A stretch of DNA of 8,101 nucleotides from Fusobacterium sp. (GCA_018457305.1 JAGYHM010000053.1:1-8101); one strand, 5' to 3'. Shown: positions 1 through 7,375, counted from the first letter of the stretch. The notes: generated by a model not told the origin, from the sequence alone. Made by a program: numbers and translations.

Positions 1-1931
1 CAGAAGCTAAAAAAGTTGTAATCCATGCAAAAGATAAGAAACCTGTAACAAACATAGCAAGTAACTTACCAGGAACAACAGATGTAACAACACCAGCAGT
101 AACAGAAGTATCAAGAACTAAACCTACAAATGTTGATGCAATTAAAAATAATGCAGCAACAGTAGATGATGTATTAAATGCAGGATGGAACTTAGAAGGT
201 AATGATACAGCAGTAGACTTTGTAAAAGCATACGACACTGTAAACTTCAAAGATGGTTTAGGAACAAAAGCAAGAGTAGAAACAGATGCTAAAAATGAAG
301 TAAACAAAGTATTCTATGATGTAGCAGTAGATAATGAAACTACAAAATTAGTTGGAAGTAAAGATGGTAAAGATTATGTTCAATTAGCTAATGGAAGTTG
401 GGCAGAATATGATAAAGCTACTGGGCAACCAAAAGTAAATGGAGCCACATTAACAGAGGCACCAACAGATGTAAAAGTAGTAGCAGCAAAAGCAGCAAAA
501 TCTACAGTAGTAACAGCAGGAGATGGAGTAACTGTAACACCAACTGCAGCAACAGCAACTGAACCAGCTAAATATAAAGTAGCAGCAAAAGTAGATGGAA
601 AAACAATTAAGGTTAATAATAATGGTCAATTAGAAGCAGTAGCATCTAAAGAAACAAATATAACTTTAAATGAAAAAGAAACTACTTTAGGTGAAAATTA
701 CAATACAGATGGAAATTTACTAGGTAAGGCTACAAAAGATGCGAATGGAATAGAAACAGTTAATATTAAACTAAATGATAAAGTTACTTTAGGAAAAGAT
801 GGAAATCAAGTGGTAGTTGATGGAACTTCTGGAACAGTTAAAGTTGGAAAAGGTGATAAACAAGTTACAGTTAATGGAAAAGAAGGAACAGTAACAGGAT
901 TAACTAATAAAACTTGGGAAGTTGGAAAAACTAAACCAGTATCTGGTAGAGCAGCAACAGAAGATCAATTAAAAGTACTAGATAATGAGCTTGCAAAAGT
1001 TTCAACAGAAGCAGCTAAAAAATCAACAGAAACTGTTAGTGAAGGAGAAGGTATTAAAGTAACACAAACACCTGAAGATAAAAAACAAGGAGCTAATTAC
1101 GAAGTTTCTCTAGCAGATAAAGGAATTAAAGAAAAACATATTGATCCAGATTTCTTAAAACTATTGAAGAAAAAATCTATAGAACTTAGTAAAGTAGTAA
1201 AAGGATCAGAGTTTGCTCAGTTTGAACCTGCAAAACCAAGAACAGATGGTACAGATGGTATGGAGTATGTACTTAATATTGATAAAGATGAGCTAGCTAA
1301 ACAATTAGTAACTCCTGAATCAAAAGGTACTTTAGAAGATGGATTAGACTTAACTTATAAAGCAAATGGTAAAGATGCTAAACAAACTTCATTGAAAGAT
1401 GGATTAGACTTTACAAATGGTGAATATACAAAAGCAACAGTAGGACCAAATGGAAAAGTTGTTATTGATGTAGATAAAGCTAAACTAGGAAAACTAGGAG
1501 TTAGTCCATTTGAAAAAGTTTATGATAAGGATGGAAATCCAACAGATGAAATTAGAGCAAAAGGTGATAAACCTCAAAGAGTAACTAATATCGCAGCAGG
1601 AGAAAAAGATACAGATGCAGTAAATGTTTCTCAATTGAATCAAGTTAAAGGCGATGTTAATGGTCTTAAAAATGAAATTGGTGGCTTAAAAGGAGGACTT
1701 GCAAATGCAGCAGCAATGTCAACACTAGAATTCTTAGAAATAGGTATAAACCAAGCAACAATAGGAGCAGCAGTTGGAACTTATAGAGGAAATCAAGCGG
1801 TTGCAGTAGGTATGCAAGCAGCACCAAGTCAAAACACAAGAGTTCATGCTAAAGTATCAGTAAATCCAGATAAAGGACATGAAAATACAATGGCAGGAGT
1901 AGGAGCTTCTTGGAGATTTAACTGGAAATAA
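1..1931 (+). CDS. Trimeric autotransporter adhesin (YadA/Hia type, type Vc secretion), C-terminal part, 5'-truncated by window edge
   Basis: The frame is open from base 3 to the TAA at 1929-1931, giving 642 visible residues; the true start lies left of the window. The internal GTG at 810 is not a credible start, because adhesin-like sequence continues upstream in the same frame with no ribosome binding site. Visible parts, numbered from base 3: a PVTNIAS-type segment (14-20); a Hia-like Trp-ring/GIN segment around 53-85 with LNAGWNL, then DFVKAYDTVNFKDG; beta-rich stalk repeats (about 220-300); a GLTNKTW motif (299-305) followed by GRAATEDQL (315-323), typical of adhesin stalk connectors; paired LEDGLDL / LKDGLDF units; a DTDAVNVSQL head-to-stalk motif (536-545); a short coiled coil; and a roughly 75-residue C-terminal segment (from about 567) matching the YadA four-strand anchor. 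In this family three chains form one 12-strand outer-membrane barrel and display the stalk and head. The receptor cannot be inferred. The chain ends in FNWK, so the last residue is Lys, not aromatic. Confidence 0.95.
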   Translation, partial: EAKKVVIHAKDKKPVTNIASNLPGTTDVTTPAVTEVSRTKPTNVDAIKNNAATVDDVLNAGWNLEGNDTAVDFVKAYDTVNFKDGLGTKARVETDAKNEVNKVFYDVAVDNETTKLVGSKDGKDYVQLANGSWAEYDKATGQPKVNGATLTEAPTDVKVVAAKAAKSTVVTAGDGVTVTPTAATATEPAKYKVAAKVDGKTIKVNNNGQLEAVASKETNITLNEKETTLGENYNTDGNLLGKATKDANGIETVNIKLNDKVTLGKDGNQVVVDGTSGTVKVGKGDKQVTVNGKEGTVTGLTNKTWEVGKTKPVSGRAATEDQLKVLDNELAKVSTEAAKKSTETVSEGEGIKVTQTPEDKKQGANYEVSLADKGIKEKHIDPDFLKLLKKKSIELSKVVKGSEFAQFEPAKPRTDGTDGMEYVLNIDKDELAKQLVTPESKGTLEDGLDLTYKANGKDAKQTSLKDGLDFTNGEYTKATVGPNGKVVIDVDKAKLGKLGVSPFEKVYDKDGNPTDEIRAKGDKPQRVTNIAAGEKDTDAVNVSQLNQVKGDVNGLKNEIGGLKGGLANAAAMSTLEFLEIGINQATIGAAVGTYRGNQAVAVGMQAAPSQNTRVHAKVSVNPDKGHENTMAGVGASWRFNWK

Positions 1932-1988
1932 TATGTAATTAAATAATATTTAATTATTAAATTATTCATAAAAATTTCTCAAAAGATT

Positions 1989-2025
1989 AAGAGTATTTCA
2001 AAATTTTGAAATACTCTTTTTCTAT
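1989..2025 (+). terminator. Intrinsic terminator of the adhesin gene
   Basis: A perfect inverted repeat with 15-base arms (AAGAGTATTTCAAAA and its complement, 1989-2018) is followed by a T-rich tract (TTTTCTATTT). It lies about 57 bases after the adhesin stop codon. The central AAAATTTT would form the loop. A-rich bases also precede the stem, so it may also work from the other strand, but no minus-strand gene ends here. Confidence 0.88.
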
Positions 2026-2129
2026 TTCTATATTAAAATTTAATTTTTTATTTAGAAAAAAATAATTTTTTGGTTAGCTCATTCCTGATACTCTCTTTAA
2101 TAAAAATTATAAAATTTTATAAAAATATT

Positions 2130-2202
2130 TTATGGGGGTTTGGGGGCTTCGCCCCCATAAGAGTGGGCGACAGGAAACAAAGTTTCCGTAGTCGCCCCTT
2201 TT
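2130..2202 (-). repeat. GC-rich double-hairpin repeat, family B copy 1
   Basis: This is an island of G/C in the AT-rich gap before rlmN. Read on the minus strand it has an outer stem GGGCGAC/GTCGCCC (2165-2171 with 2191-2197) enclosing an inner GGAAAC/GTTTCC stem (2173-2178 with 2182-2187), then the junction ACTCTTATGGG, then GGGGGC/GCCCCC with a 3-base loop (2142-2147 with 2151-2156). An alternative perfect 9-bp pairing, TTATGGGGG (2130-2138) with CCCCCATAA (2152-2160), uses the same C-tract. The junction and second hairpin match the element at 7402-7465, and the outer stem resembles that of family A. The rest of the 1932-2299 gap is AT-rich and holds no credible gene. Confidence 0.75.
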
Positions 2203-2252
2203 AAAAAAAAACTAATTAAAAAGATAAAAGATTTTATAAAAGTATGATAGAA

Positions 2253-2258
2253 TATAAT
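2253..2258 (+). promoter_or_regulatory. Probable -10 box of the rlmN promoter
   Basis: A perfect TATAAT lies 42 bases upstream of the rlmN ATG. No good TTGACA is present at the expected spacing; the bases near 2230-2235 (GATTTT) are a weak match. In DNA this AT-rich a TATAAT can arise by chance, so position and the preceding upstream terminator carry most of the weight. Confidence 0.45.
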
Positions 2259-2299
2259 ATATATTTTTTAAAAATATAAAATATGAGAGGAAATGATTT

Positions 2300-3382
2300 A
2301 TGTATAATAACGAAAGTAATAGAGAAAAAATAAATATTTTAGATTTATCGCAAAAAGAACTTACAGAGTTTTTAGTAGAAAATGGAATGAAAAAATTTTA
2401 TGGGAAAGAAATTTTTATATGGCTACATAAAAAAATTGTAAGAAATTTTGATGATATGACAAATATTTCTTTGAAAGATAGAGAAATATTGAAAGAAAAA
2501 ACATATATTCCCTTTTTTAATTTACTAAAACATCAAGTGTCAAAAATTGATAAGACAGAGAAGTTTTTATTTGAACTAGAAGATGGTGGAACAATAGAAA
2601 CAGTTTTATTAAGGCATAAAGATAAGAAAAATAAAGAAATTAGAAATACTTTATGTGTTTCATCACAGGTTGGTTGTGCAATAAAATGTAGTTTTTGTGC
2701 AACTGGTCAAGATGGCTTTATGAAAAATTTATCTGTGAGTGAAATTATAAATCAAATTTATACTGTTAATAGAAGACTAATGAAAAAAGACGAGAGCATA
2801 AATAATTTAGTTTTTATGGGAATGGGAGAGCCTTTAATGAATTTAGATAATTTAACTAAGGCACTTAATATTTTATCTAGTGATAACGGTGTAAATATTT
2901 CAAAAAGAAGAATTACAGTTTCAACATCTGGAATTGTACCGGGAATAGAAAGATTTTTAATGGATAAGACACCAATAGAACTGGCTGTTTCCTTGCATAG
3001 TGCAATCAATGAAAAAAGAGATGAGATAGTACCTATAAATAAAAATTTTCCTTTGGAAGATTTAATGACGGTTTTGGTTGAATATCAAAAGCAAACAAAA
3101 AGAAGAATTACTTTTGAGTATATCTTAATTGATAATTTTAATGTTTCAGAAAATGATGCCAATGCTTTGGCTGATTATGTTCATAATTTTGATCATATAG
3201 TAAATTTGATACCTTATAATGAGGTGGAAAATGCACCACATACAAGGCCTAGTAAGAAAAAAATAGAAAAATTTTATAATTACCTGAAAAATGTTAGAAG
3301 AGTTAATGTTACTTTAAGACAAGAAAAGGGTAGTGATATTGATGGAGCTTGTGGGCAATTAAGACAAAAGAATAAACATTAA
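2300..3382 (+). CDS. rlmN: RlmN: dual-specificity 23S rRNA (A2503-C2) / tRNA (A37-C2) methyltransferase, radical SAM
   Basis: The protein has 360 residues, close to full length for the family. The ATG is preceded by GAGAGGA (2285-2291) at suitable spacing. In the family this cytoplasmic enzyme uses a [4Fe-4S] cluster and two SAM molecules to methylate C2 of A2503 in 23S rRNA and of A37 in some tRNAs, which supports translational accuracy. Visible here: an N-terminal helical domain (about 11-80); the conserved Glu of TIETVLL (E100); the cluster motif CxxxCxxC at C126, C130 and C133; a Cys just before it (C119); the SAM-binding GMGEP (174-178); STSG (208-211); and the C-terminal [11 protein letters not shown] with C351, which by position matches the catalytic methyl-carrying Cys of E. 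coli RlmN. All key residues are present, so an active enzyme is expected. The presence of C351 and overall match favour RlmN. Cfr also has this layout, but the motifs and core-genome setting do not suggest it. Confidence 0.97.
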   Translation: MYNNESNREKINILDLSQKELTEFLVENGMKKFYGKEIFIWLHKKIVRNFDDMTNISLKDREILKEKTYIPFFNLLKHQVSKIDKTEKFLFELEDGGTIETVLLRHKDKKNKEIRNTLCVSSQVGCAIKCSFCATGQDGFMKNLSVSEIINQIYTVNRRLMKKDESINNLVFMGMGEPLMNLDNLTKALNILSSDNGVNISKRRITVSTSGIVPGIERFLMDKTPIELAVSLHSAINEKRDEIVPINKNFPLEDLMTVLVEYQKQTKRRITFEYILIDNFNVSENDANALADYVHNFDHIVNLIPYNEVENAPHTRPSKKKIEKFYNYLKNVRRVNVTLRQEKGSDIDGACGQLRQKNKH

Positions 3383-3389
3383 ATAAAAA

Positions 3390-3420
3390 AAGAAATAAAT
3401 TATTTTTATTCTTGCTTTTT
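3390..3420 (+). terminator. Possible weak terminator after rlmN
   Basis: AAGAAATAAA (3390-3399) can pair with TTTATTCTT (3405-3413) with one bulged base, followed by TTGCTTTTT. The stem is almost all A/T and therefore weak. A second small hairpin, CTTTTTC/GAAAAAG (3415-3421 with 3429-3435), follows directly. Either, or neither, may end rlmN transcription. Confidence 0.3.
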
Positions 3421-3451
3421 CAAAAGACGAAAAAGTAACAAAAAGTCTCTT

Positions 3452-3581
3452 TGAGCTCAAAATTTCTTTAATCGTAAAACCTCTAATTCGTTAAGGAAAA
3501 CTTGTAAACTCACTTCGTTCAGACACGCAAGCTTTTCCTAAAACTCATTACAAGTTTTTACTGAGAAATTTTAAAGGCTCA
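3452..3581. repeat. Long imperfect palindrome (about 130 bp) in the rlmN-PBP gap
   Basis: Nested inverted repeats pair across the segment: TGAGC (3452-3456) with GCTCA (3577-3581); AAAATTTCT (3459-3467) with AGAAATTTT (3564-3572); GTAAAA (3474-3479) with TTTTAC (3556-3561); and a perfect 11-bp pair AAAACTTGTAA (3497-3507) with TTACAAGTTTT (3548-3558). AGGAAAA..CTTG (3494-3504) can alternatively pair with CAAG..TTTTCCT (3528-3539). The top of the fold contains CACTTCGTTCAGAC. All reading frames are interrupted or lack a start with ribosome binding site, so I see no gene. It may be a decayed mobile or structured repeat; its copy number elsewhere is unknown to me. Confidence 0.6.
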
Positions 3582-3595
3582 TTAGAAATAAAGAA

Positions 3596-3700
3596 TGTGA
3601 GGCGACAGAATTTACACTCGGCAGAGTGTGCCGTGTCGCACCACGAGCCAGTGCCAAAGGCACGCAGGCGAGCAAAAATAAAAAGAGCAATTAGTTAAAG
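3596..3700 (+). repeat. GC-rich double-hairpin repeat, family A copy 1 (first tandem unit)
   Basis: The unit opens with TGTGAGGCGAC. Hairpin 1 has an outer stem GCGACA/TGTCGC (3602-3607 with 3634-3639) and an inner ACACTC/GAGTGT stem (3614-3619 with 3624-3629). Hairpin 2 lies between a CGAGCC and a GGCGAGC box and has GTGCC/GGCAC (3651-3655 with 3659-3663) closed outside by GCC/GGC. An AT-rich tail, AAATAAAAAGAGC then AATTAGTTAAAG, ends the unit. The next unit begins directly after it. Confidence 0.8.
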
Positions 3701-3789
3701 TGTGAGGCGACGACACCCTCGTCGCATATCCGAGCCAGTGAGCGATAGCGAACGCTGGCGAGCAAATAAAAACAAATTAGTTTAAGGAG
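3701..3789 (+). repeat. GC-rich double-hairpin repeat, family A copy 2 (second tandem unit)
   Basis: The head TGTGAGGCGAC is the same as in the preceding unit. Hairpin 1 is GCGACGA/TCGTCGC (3707-3713 with 3719-3725). Hairpin 2, again between CGAGCC and GGCGAGC, is GCCAGTG/CGCTGGC (3734-3740 with 3753-3759, one G-T pair). The tail AAATAAAAAC, AAATTAGTTTAAGG matches the first unit's tail and runs into the ribosome binding site of the downstream PBP gene. Loops and inner arms differ between the two units while pairing is kept. I see no convincing promoter in 3383-3795, so PBP may be co-transcribed with rlmN or use a non-consensus promoter. Confidence 0.8.
3784..3789 (+). promoter_or_regulatory. 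Ribosome binding site of the PBP gene, at the end of a repeat tail
   Basis: AAGGAG lies six bases before the ATG at 3796 and fixes the start. The first tandem unit has TTAGTTAAAGTGTGAGG where this one has TTAGTTTAAGGAGTT, so the site falls at the boundary of the repeated sequence. Confidence 0.85.
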
Positions 3790-3795
3790 TTAGCA

Positions 3796-6105
3796 ATGAA
3801 AAAATTACTAAAAATTATTTTTATTTTATTTTCTACTTTGGCTTTGTTAGGAGCTATTGTAGTTTTTGGAATACTTTTAAAATTTAGAATGGAAATTAAA
3901 GATTTACAGCATTTAGTTGAGGATTATAAACCAGCAACTGCCACAACTATTTACGATAGAAATAATAGAGTAATTGATGTTTTTTATACTGAATCAAGAG
4001 ATATAGTAGGAATAGAAAAAATTCCAAAACATTTACAAAATGCTTTTCTATCAATAGAAGATAAACAATTTTATGAGCATAATGGAATACATATAAAAAG
4101 ATTTTTAGGAGCTATGCTTGTAAATTTAAAGAGAGGTAGACTAAGTCAAGGTGGAAGTTCTATTACACAGCAATTAGCTAAAAATGCCTTTTTATCATCT
4201 GAAAGAAAAATTTCAAGAAAAATAAAAGAGCTTATAATTGCCTTTGAAATTGAAAGAACTTATACAAAAGATGAAATTTTAGAAAAATACTTAAATGAAA
4301 TATATTTTGGAGGAGGCTCTTACGGAGTTAGTGCAGCAGCAAAAAACTTTTTTAAAAAAGATGTGAGTGAATTAAATTTAGCAGAATCAGCTTTGCTAGC
4401 AGGAATACCAAACAGACCTACAAAATATAATCCTGTTAGACATCTTGACAATGCTCTTTCAAGACAAAGAATTATACTAAGAGAGATGCACAAAGATGGT
4501 AAAATAAGTGATGAAGAATATGAAAATGCTTTAAATTATAAATTTATTGTTGAAAAAACAGATGAAGAAGATGAAGAAAAATCTAAAAATAAAAAAGATA
4601 AGGTTATAGATGAAACAAATACAAAAAATTTATCAATTATTTATAGAAGAGATAGGTCAAAATTTTATACAAATCCAGAAATAACAGAAATTGTAGAAGA
4701 AGAACTGGAAAAATTATATTCGGAAGAAAGAGTTTACACAGGAGGATTAAAAGTTTATACAACTTTTGATTTAGATTATCAAAAAGTTGCAAAAGAAGTT
4801 TTTAATAAGTATAGTTTCTTTAAAAATAAAGGTGTAAATGGAGCTATGGTAACTATTGATCCATTTACTGGAGCCATAGTATCTATGATTGGTGGAAAGC
4901 ACTTTAGAGCTAAACATTTTAACAGAGCGACTATGGCAAAAAGACAAGTTGGTTCATCATTCAAGCCATTTTTATATTTAACGGCTTTATCTTATGGTTT
5001 AGAACCGTACTCAGTCATAACAGATAGCTTTATTTCTTATGGTAAATGGGAACCTAAAAACTATGCTGGGACTTACTCTGGAAATACAACTTTAGTTAAT
5101 GCAATGAATTTATCTATAAATATTCCTGCAATAAAAACTTTAGATAAAATTGGAGTAAAAAACTTTAAAGAAGAAACAGAAAATTTAAAATACACTGGCG
5201 AAATTCAAAATCTTACTGCTGCACTTGGGTCAATGGAAGCGACGCCACTTAATTTAGCAGTAGACTATTCAATTTTTGTGAATGGTGGAAATTTAATAGA
5301 GCCTAATATTATTAGAGAAATTAAAGATGAGAAAGATATTTTAATTTATGTATCAGAAATAAAAAGTGAAAATATTTATGATAGTGTTGATACAAGTGCA
5401 ATAACTGCTATTTTAAAAACAGTTGTAAATAATGGTACAGCCAAAAAAGCAAAAGTTTATGATAAAAATGGTAAGCAGATAGATCAAGGTGGGAAAACAG
5501 GAACAACTAATGAAAATAGAACGGTATGGTTTGCAGGTATAACTCCAGATTATGTTACGATATGTTATATAGGAAAAGATAATAACAAGCCAATGTATGG
5601 TAAAATAACGGGTGGTGGAACTGTTGCACCTCTGTGGGCAAGATATTATCAAACTCTTATAAATAGAGATTTATATACTCCAACTAATTTTAAATATTTA
5701 GAAAACCATTTAGAAACAGGAGATTTAGTAAAAGAAAATTTAGATAGATTTACTGGCTTGATAGATGGAGATAATAGTCGTGAAATGTTAGTTAGAAAAG
5801 GAAGAATACAAGTTGAAAGGGCAGATAAGTATAAATATGGTGTGGCATCTCTATTTGGTTTAGAAGAAAAAGCATACGGAGGAGCAAATTTAAGTAATTT
5901 TACTCCGAGTAGTACAGACGAAACTTATGAAACTGATGAAATAGAAGTTGTAGGTACACCAGCAACTACAACAAGAACTAAACAGCAAGTAATTACTCCA
6001 ACAGTTAAAAATATTCCGAGTACTTCAGCTAATACTAAAACGAATATAAATAATAGTACTAATAATTCAGATGAAGGTTTGATAGATAGATTATTGGGAG
6101 AATAA
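3796..6105 (+). CDS. pbp1A: Class A penicillin-binding protein, PBP1A type (bifunctional peptidoglycan glycosyltransferase / DD-transpeptidase)
   Basis: The 769-residue protein polymerises lipid II into glycan chains and cross-links the stem peptides on the periplasmic side of the inner membrane. A short cytoplasmic MKK is followed by one membrane anchor (about 5-29). The glycosyltransferase (GT51) domain covers about 50-225, with catalytic Glu in EDKQFYEHNG (E88), the GGSSITQQLAKN motif (119-130), RKIKELIIAFEIE (141-153) and KYLNEIYFG (164-172). The transpeptidase domain (about 345-620) has SSFK (S387, K390), SIN (440-442) and KTGT (567-570), so all catalytic motifs are intact. A charged, Lys/Glu/Asp-rich insert (about 254-275) separates the domains. 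The C-terminal tail (about 705-758) is rich in Thr, Ser and Asn, a low-complexity extension whose role is unknown. The gene converges on metK and shares a terminator with it. PBP1A rather than PBP1B is my reading of the motif spacing. Confidence 0.96.
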   Translation: MKKLLKIIFILFSTLALLGAIVVFGILLKFRMEIKDLQHLVEDYKPATATTIYDRNNRVIDVFYTESRDIVGIEKIPKHLQNAFLSIEDKQFYEHNGIHIKRFLGAMLVNLKRGRLSQGGSSITQQLAKNAFLSSERKISRKIKELIIAFEIERTYTKDEILEKYLNEIYFGGGSYGVSAAAKNFFKKDVSELNLAESALLAGIPNRPTKYNPVRHLDNALSRQRIILREMHKDGKISDEEYENALNYKFIVEKTDEEDEEKSKNKKDKVIDETNTKNLSIIYRRDRSKFYTNPEITEIVEEELEKLYSEERVYTGGLKVYTTFDLDYQKVAKEVFNKYSFFKNKGVNGAMVTIDPFTGAIVSMIGGKHFRAKHFNRATMAKRQVGSSFKPFLYLTALSYGLEPYSVITDSFISYGKWEPKNYAGTYSGNTTLVNAMNLSINIPAIKTLDKIGVKNFKEETENLKYTGEIQNLTAALGSMEATPLNLAVDYSIFVNGGNLIEPNIIREIKDEKDILIYVSEIKSENIYDSVDTSAITAILKTVVNNGTAKKAKVYDKNGKQIDQGGKTGTTNENRTVWFAGITPDYVTICYIGKDNNKPMYGKITGGGTVAPLWARYYQTLINRDLYTPTNFKYLENHLETGDLVKENLDRFTGLIDGDNSREMLVRKGRIQVERADKYKYGVASLFGLEEKAYGGANLSNFTPSSTDETYETDEIEVVGTPATTTRTKQQVITPTVKNIPSTSANTKTNINNSTNNSDEGLIDRLLGE

Positions 6106-6130
6106 AAAGGAGCTTAAGCTCCTTTTTATT
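6104..6130. terminator. Bidirectional terminator between convergent PBP and metK genes
   Basis: 6104-6127 is a perfect 24-base palindrome: A5, GGAGCTTAAGCTCC, T5. Both strands therefore read a GC-containing stem followed by a T-run. On the plus strand it begins within the TAA stop codon of the PBP gene. On the minus strand it lies about 80 bases past the metK stop. No better terminator for metK is visible in 6128-6206, which is AT-rich and otherwise empty. Confidence 0.88.
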
Positions 6131-6206
6131 TTATAAATGAAAAATTATAATTTAAGATACTAACAACATGGTAGTTATAAGTTGTATAGATTTTAATTTT
6201 CAAAAT

Positions 6207-7364
6207 TTATTTTTTATTTTGAATAAAGTTTTTTAATTCTTCAACTTTATTACATTGTTCCCAAGGAAGTTCAATATCAGTTCTTCCGATATGTCCGAAA
6301 GCTGCTAAATCTTGGTATAAAAATTTCCCACTTCTAAGCTCAAGAGATTTTTCTATTCCTCTTGGACTTAAATCAAAAATATTTTGTACAGCCTCTGCTA
6401 GTTTTTCTTCATCAACTTTTCCTGTTCCAAAAGTATCAACCTTAATTGAAATTGGATGAATAACTCCAATAGCATAAGAAAGTTGAATTTCACATTTTTC
6501 TGCTAAGTTAGCTGCAACAATATTTTTAGCAACCCATCTTGCAGCATAGGCAGCAGATCTATCAACTTTTGAAGGATCTTTTCCAGAGAAAGCTCCTCCT
6601 CCGTGTCTAAAATATCCACCGTAAGTATCAACAATTATTTTTCTTCCAGTGAGTCCCGTATCTCCGTGAGGACCACCAACAACAAATCTTCCAGTTGGGT
6701 TAATATAATATTTTATATTTTCAGTTTCTAAATTATATTTTTCTAAAATTGGTTTAACAACTTTTCCTATAATAGTTTGCTTAATTTCTTCATTAGTTAC
6801 ATATTCTTCGTGTTGTACTGAAACAACAATAGAGTCAACATGGTCAATATTTCCATTTTCATCGTAGGCTAATGTAACTTGTGATTTTGCATCAGGTCTT
6901 GCCCAATGAATTTCTTTTTTTCTTGTCATTACAGTTAATTTTGCTAAAATTTCTCTAGCTAAAACTAAAGCAAGAGGCATAAGCTCAGGCGTTTCTTTTA
7001 CGGCTCCCCCAAACATTATTCCTTGGTCTCCTGCTCCACCAATATCTACTCCCATAGCAATATCAGCAGATTGAGAGTGAATTGCATTTAAAACGCCACA
7101 GTCAGAGTCAAAGCCCATTCCTTGTTTATAACCAATTTCATCAATTTTTTTTCTAACGATATCTTGGATGTCTATATAAGTTGAAGTTGTAATTTCTCCT
7201 CCGACAACAACTTGCCCAGTTGTACAAAAAACTTCACAGGCAACTCTTGAATTTGGATCGTCTTTTAAACAAGCATCTAAAACTGCATCAGAAATTTGAT
7301 CAGATATTTTATCTGGATGTCCGGGAGACACAAATTCAGATGTAAAATATGTAAATTTTTTCAT
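6207..7364 (-). CDS. metK: S-adenosylmethionine synthetase (methionine adenosyltransferase)
   Basis: The 385-residue protein is full length (the E. coli enzyme has 384). In the family it joins methionine and ATP to make S-adenosylmethionine, releasing phosphate and pyrophosphate, as a cytoplasmic homotetramer needing Mg2+ and K+. Visible motifs: GHPDK (15-19) with the conserved His16 and Asp18; GAGDQG (110-115), the family signature; [19 protein letters not shown] (222-240); and the Gly-rich phosphate-binding [10 protein letters not shown] (255-264). The start is set by AGGAGG at 7370-7375, five bases before the ATG. Expression should be controlled by the SAM-I riboswitch upstream, giving feedback by the product. 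The SAM made serves RlmN, encoded nearby, among other methylases. Codon use is like that of its neighbours and nothing suggests transfer. Confidence 0.99.
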   Translation of the reverse strand: MKKFTYFTSEFVSPGHPDKISDQISDAVLDACLKDDPNSRVACEVFCTTGQVVVGGEITTSTYIDIQDIVRKKIDEIGYKQGMGFDSDCGVLNAIHSQSADIAMGVDIGGAGDQGIMFGGAVKETPELMPLALVLAREILAKLTVMTRKKEIHWARPDAKSQVTLAYDENGNIDHVDSIVVSVQHEEYVTNEEIKQTIIGKVVKPILEKYNLETENIKYYINPTGRFVVGGPHGDTGLTGRKIIVDTYGGYFRHGGGAFSGKDPSKVDRSAAYAARWVAKNIVAANLAEKCEIQLSYAIGVIHPISIKVDTFGTGKVDEEKLAEAVQNIFDLSPRGIEKSLELRSGKFLYQDLAAFGHIGRTDIELPWEQCNKVEELKNFIQNKK

Positions 7365-7369
7365 TTTTT

Positions 7370-7375
7370 CCTCCT
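7370..7375 (-). promoter_or_regulatory. metK ribosome binding site
   Basis: A perfect AGGAGG on the minus strand, five bases from the ATG. It lies well beyond the riboswitch terminator, about 110 bases downstream, so riboswitch control acts on transcription and not by masking this site. Confidence 0.93.

Noticed and set aside
810..1931. A 373-residue gene starting at GTG 810
   Set aside because: The same frame is open back to base 3 and encodes continuous adhesin sequence. No ribosome binding site precedes 810.
2165..2204. Terminator from the GGGCGAC hairpin followed by CCTTTT
   Set aside because: The T-run is only four bases, the upstream adhesin already has a better terminator, and the element matches a dispersed repeat. 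Terminator activity is possible but not supported enough to call.
2758..3009. Minus-strand open frame of 83 codons
   Set aside because: It lies wholly antisense to the core of rlmN, has no ribosome binding site, and resembles no protein I recognise.
3436..3600. A decayed coding gene in the rlmN-PBP gap
   Set aside because: Frames are broken by stops and the sequence is better explained by nested inverted repeats. Codon use does not match that of the neighbours.
3596..3763. CRISPR array
   Set aside because: Only two units of unequal length are present. Each is internally palindromic, with no uniform short repeats or spacers and no cas genes.
4779..4964. Minus-strand open frame of 61 codons
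   Set aside because: It is a shadow of the PBP transpeptidase region, with no independent support.
5413..5652. Minus-strand open frame of 79 codons rich in Ile, Phe and Cys
   Set aside because: It is antisense to the KTGT region of the PBP gene. Its apparent hydrophobicity follows from complementing Lys/Asn-rich codons.
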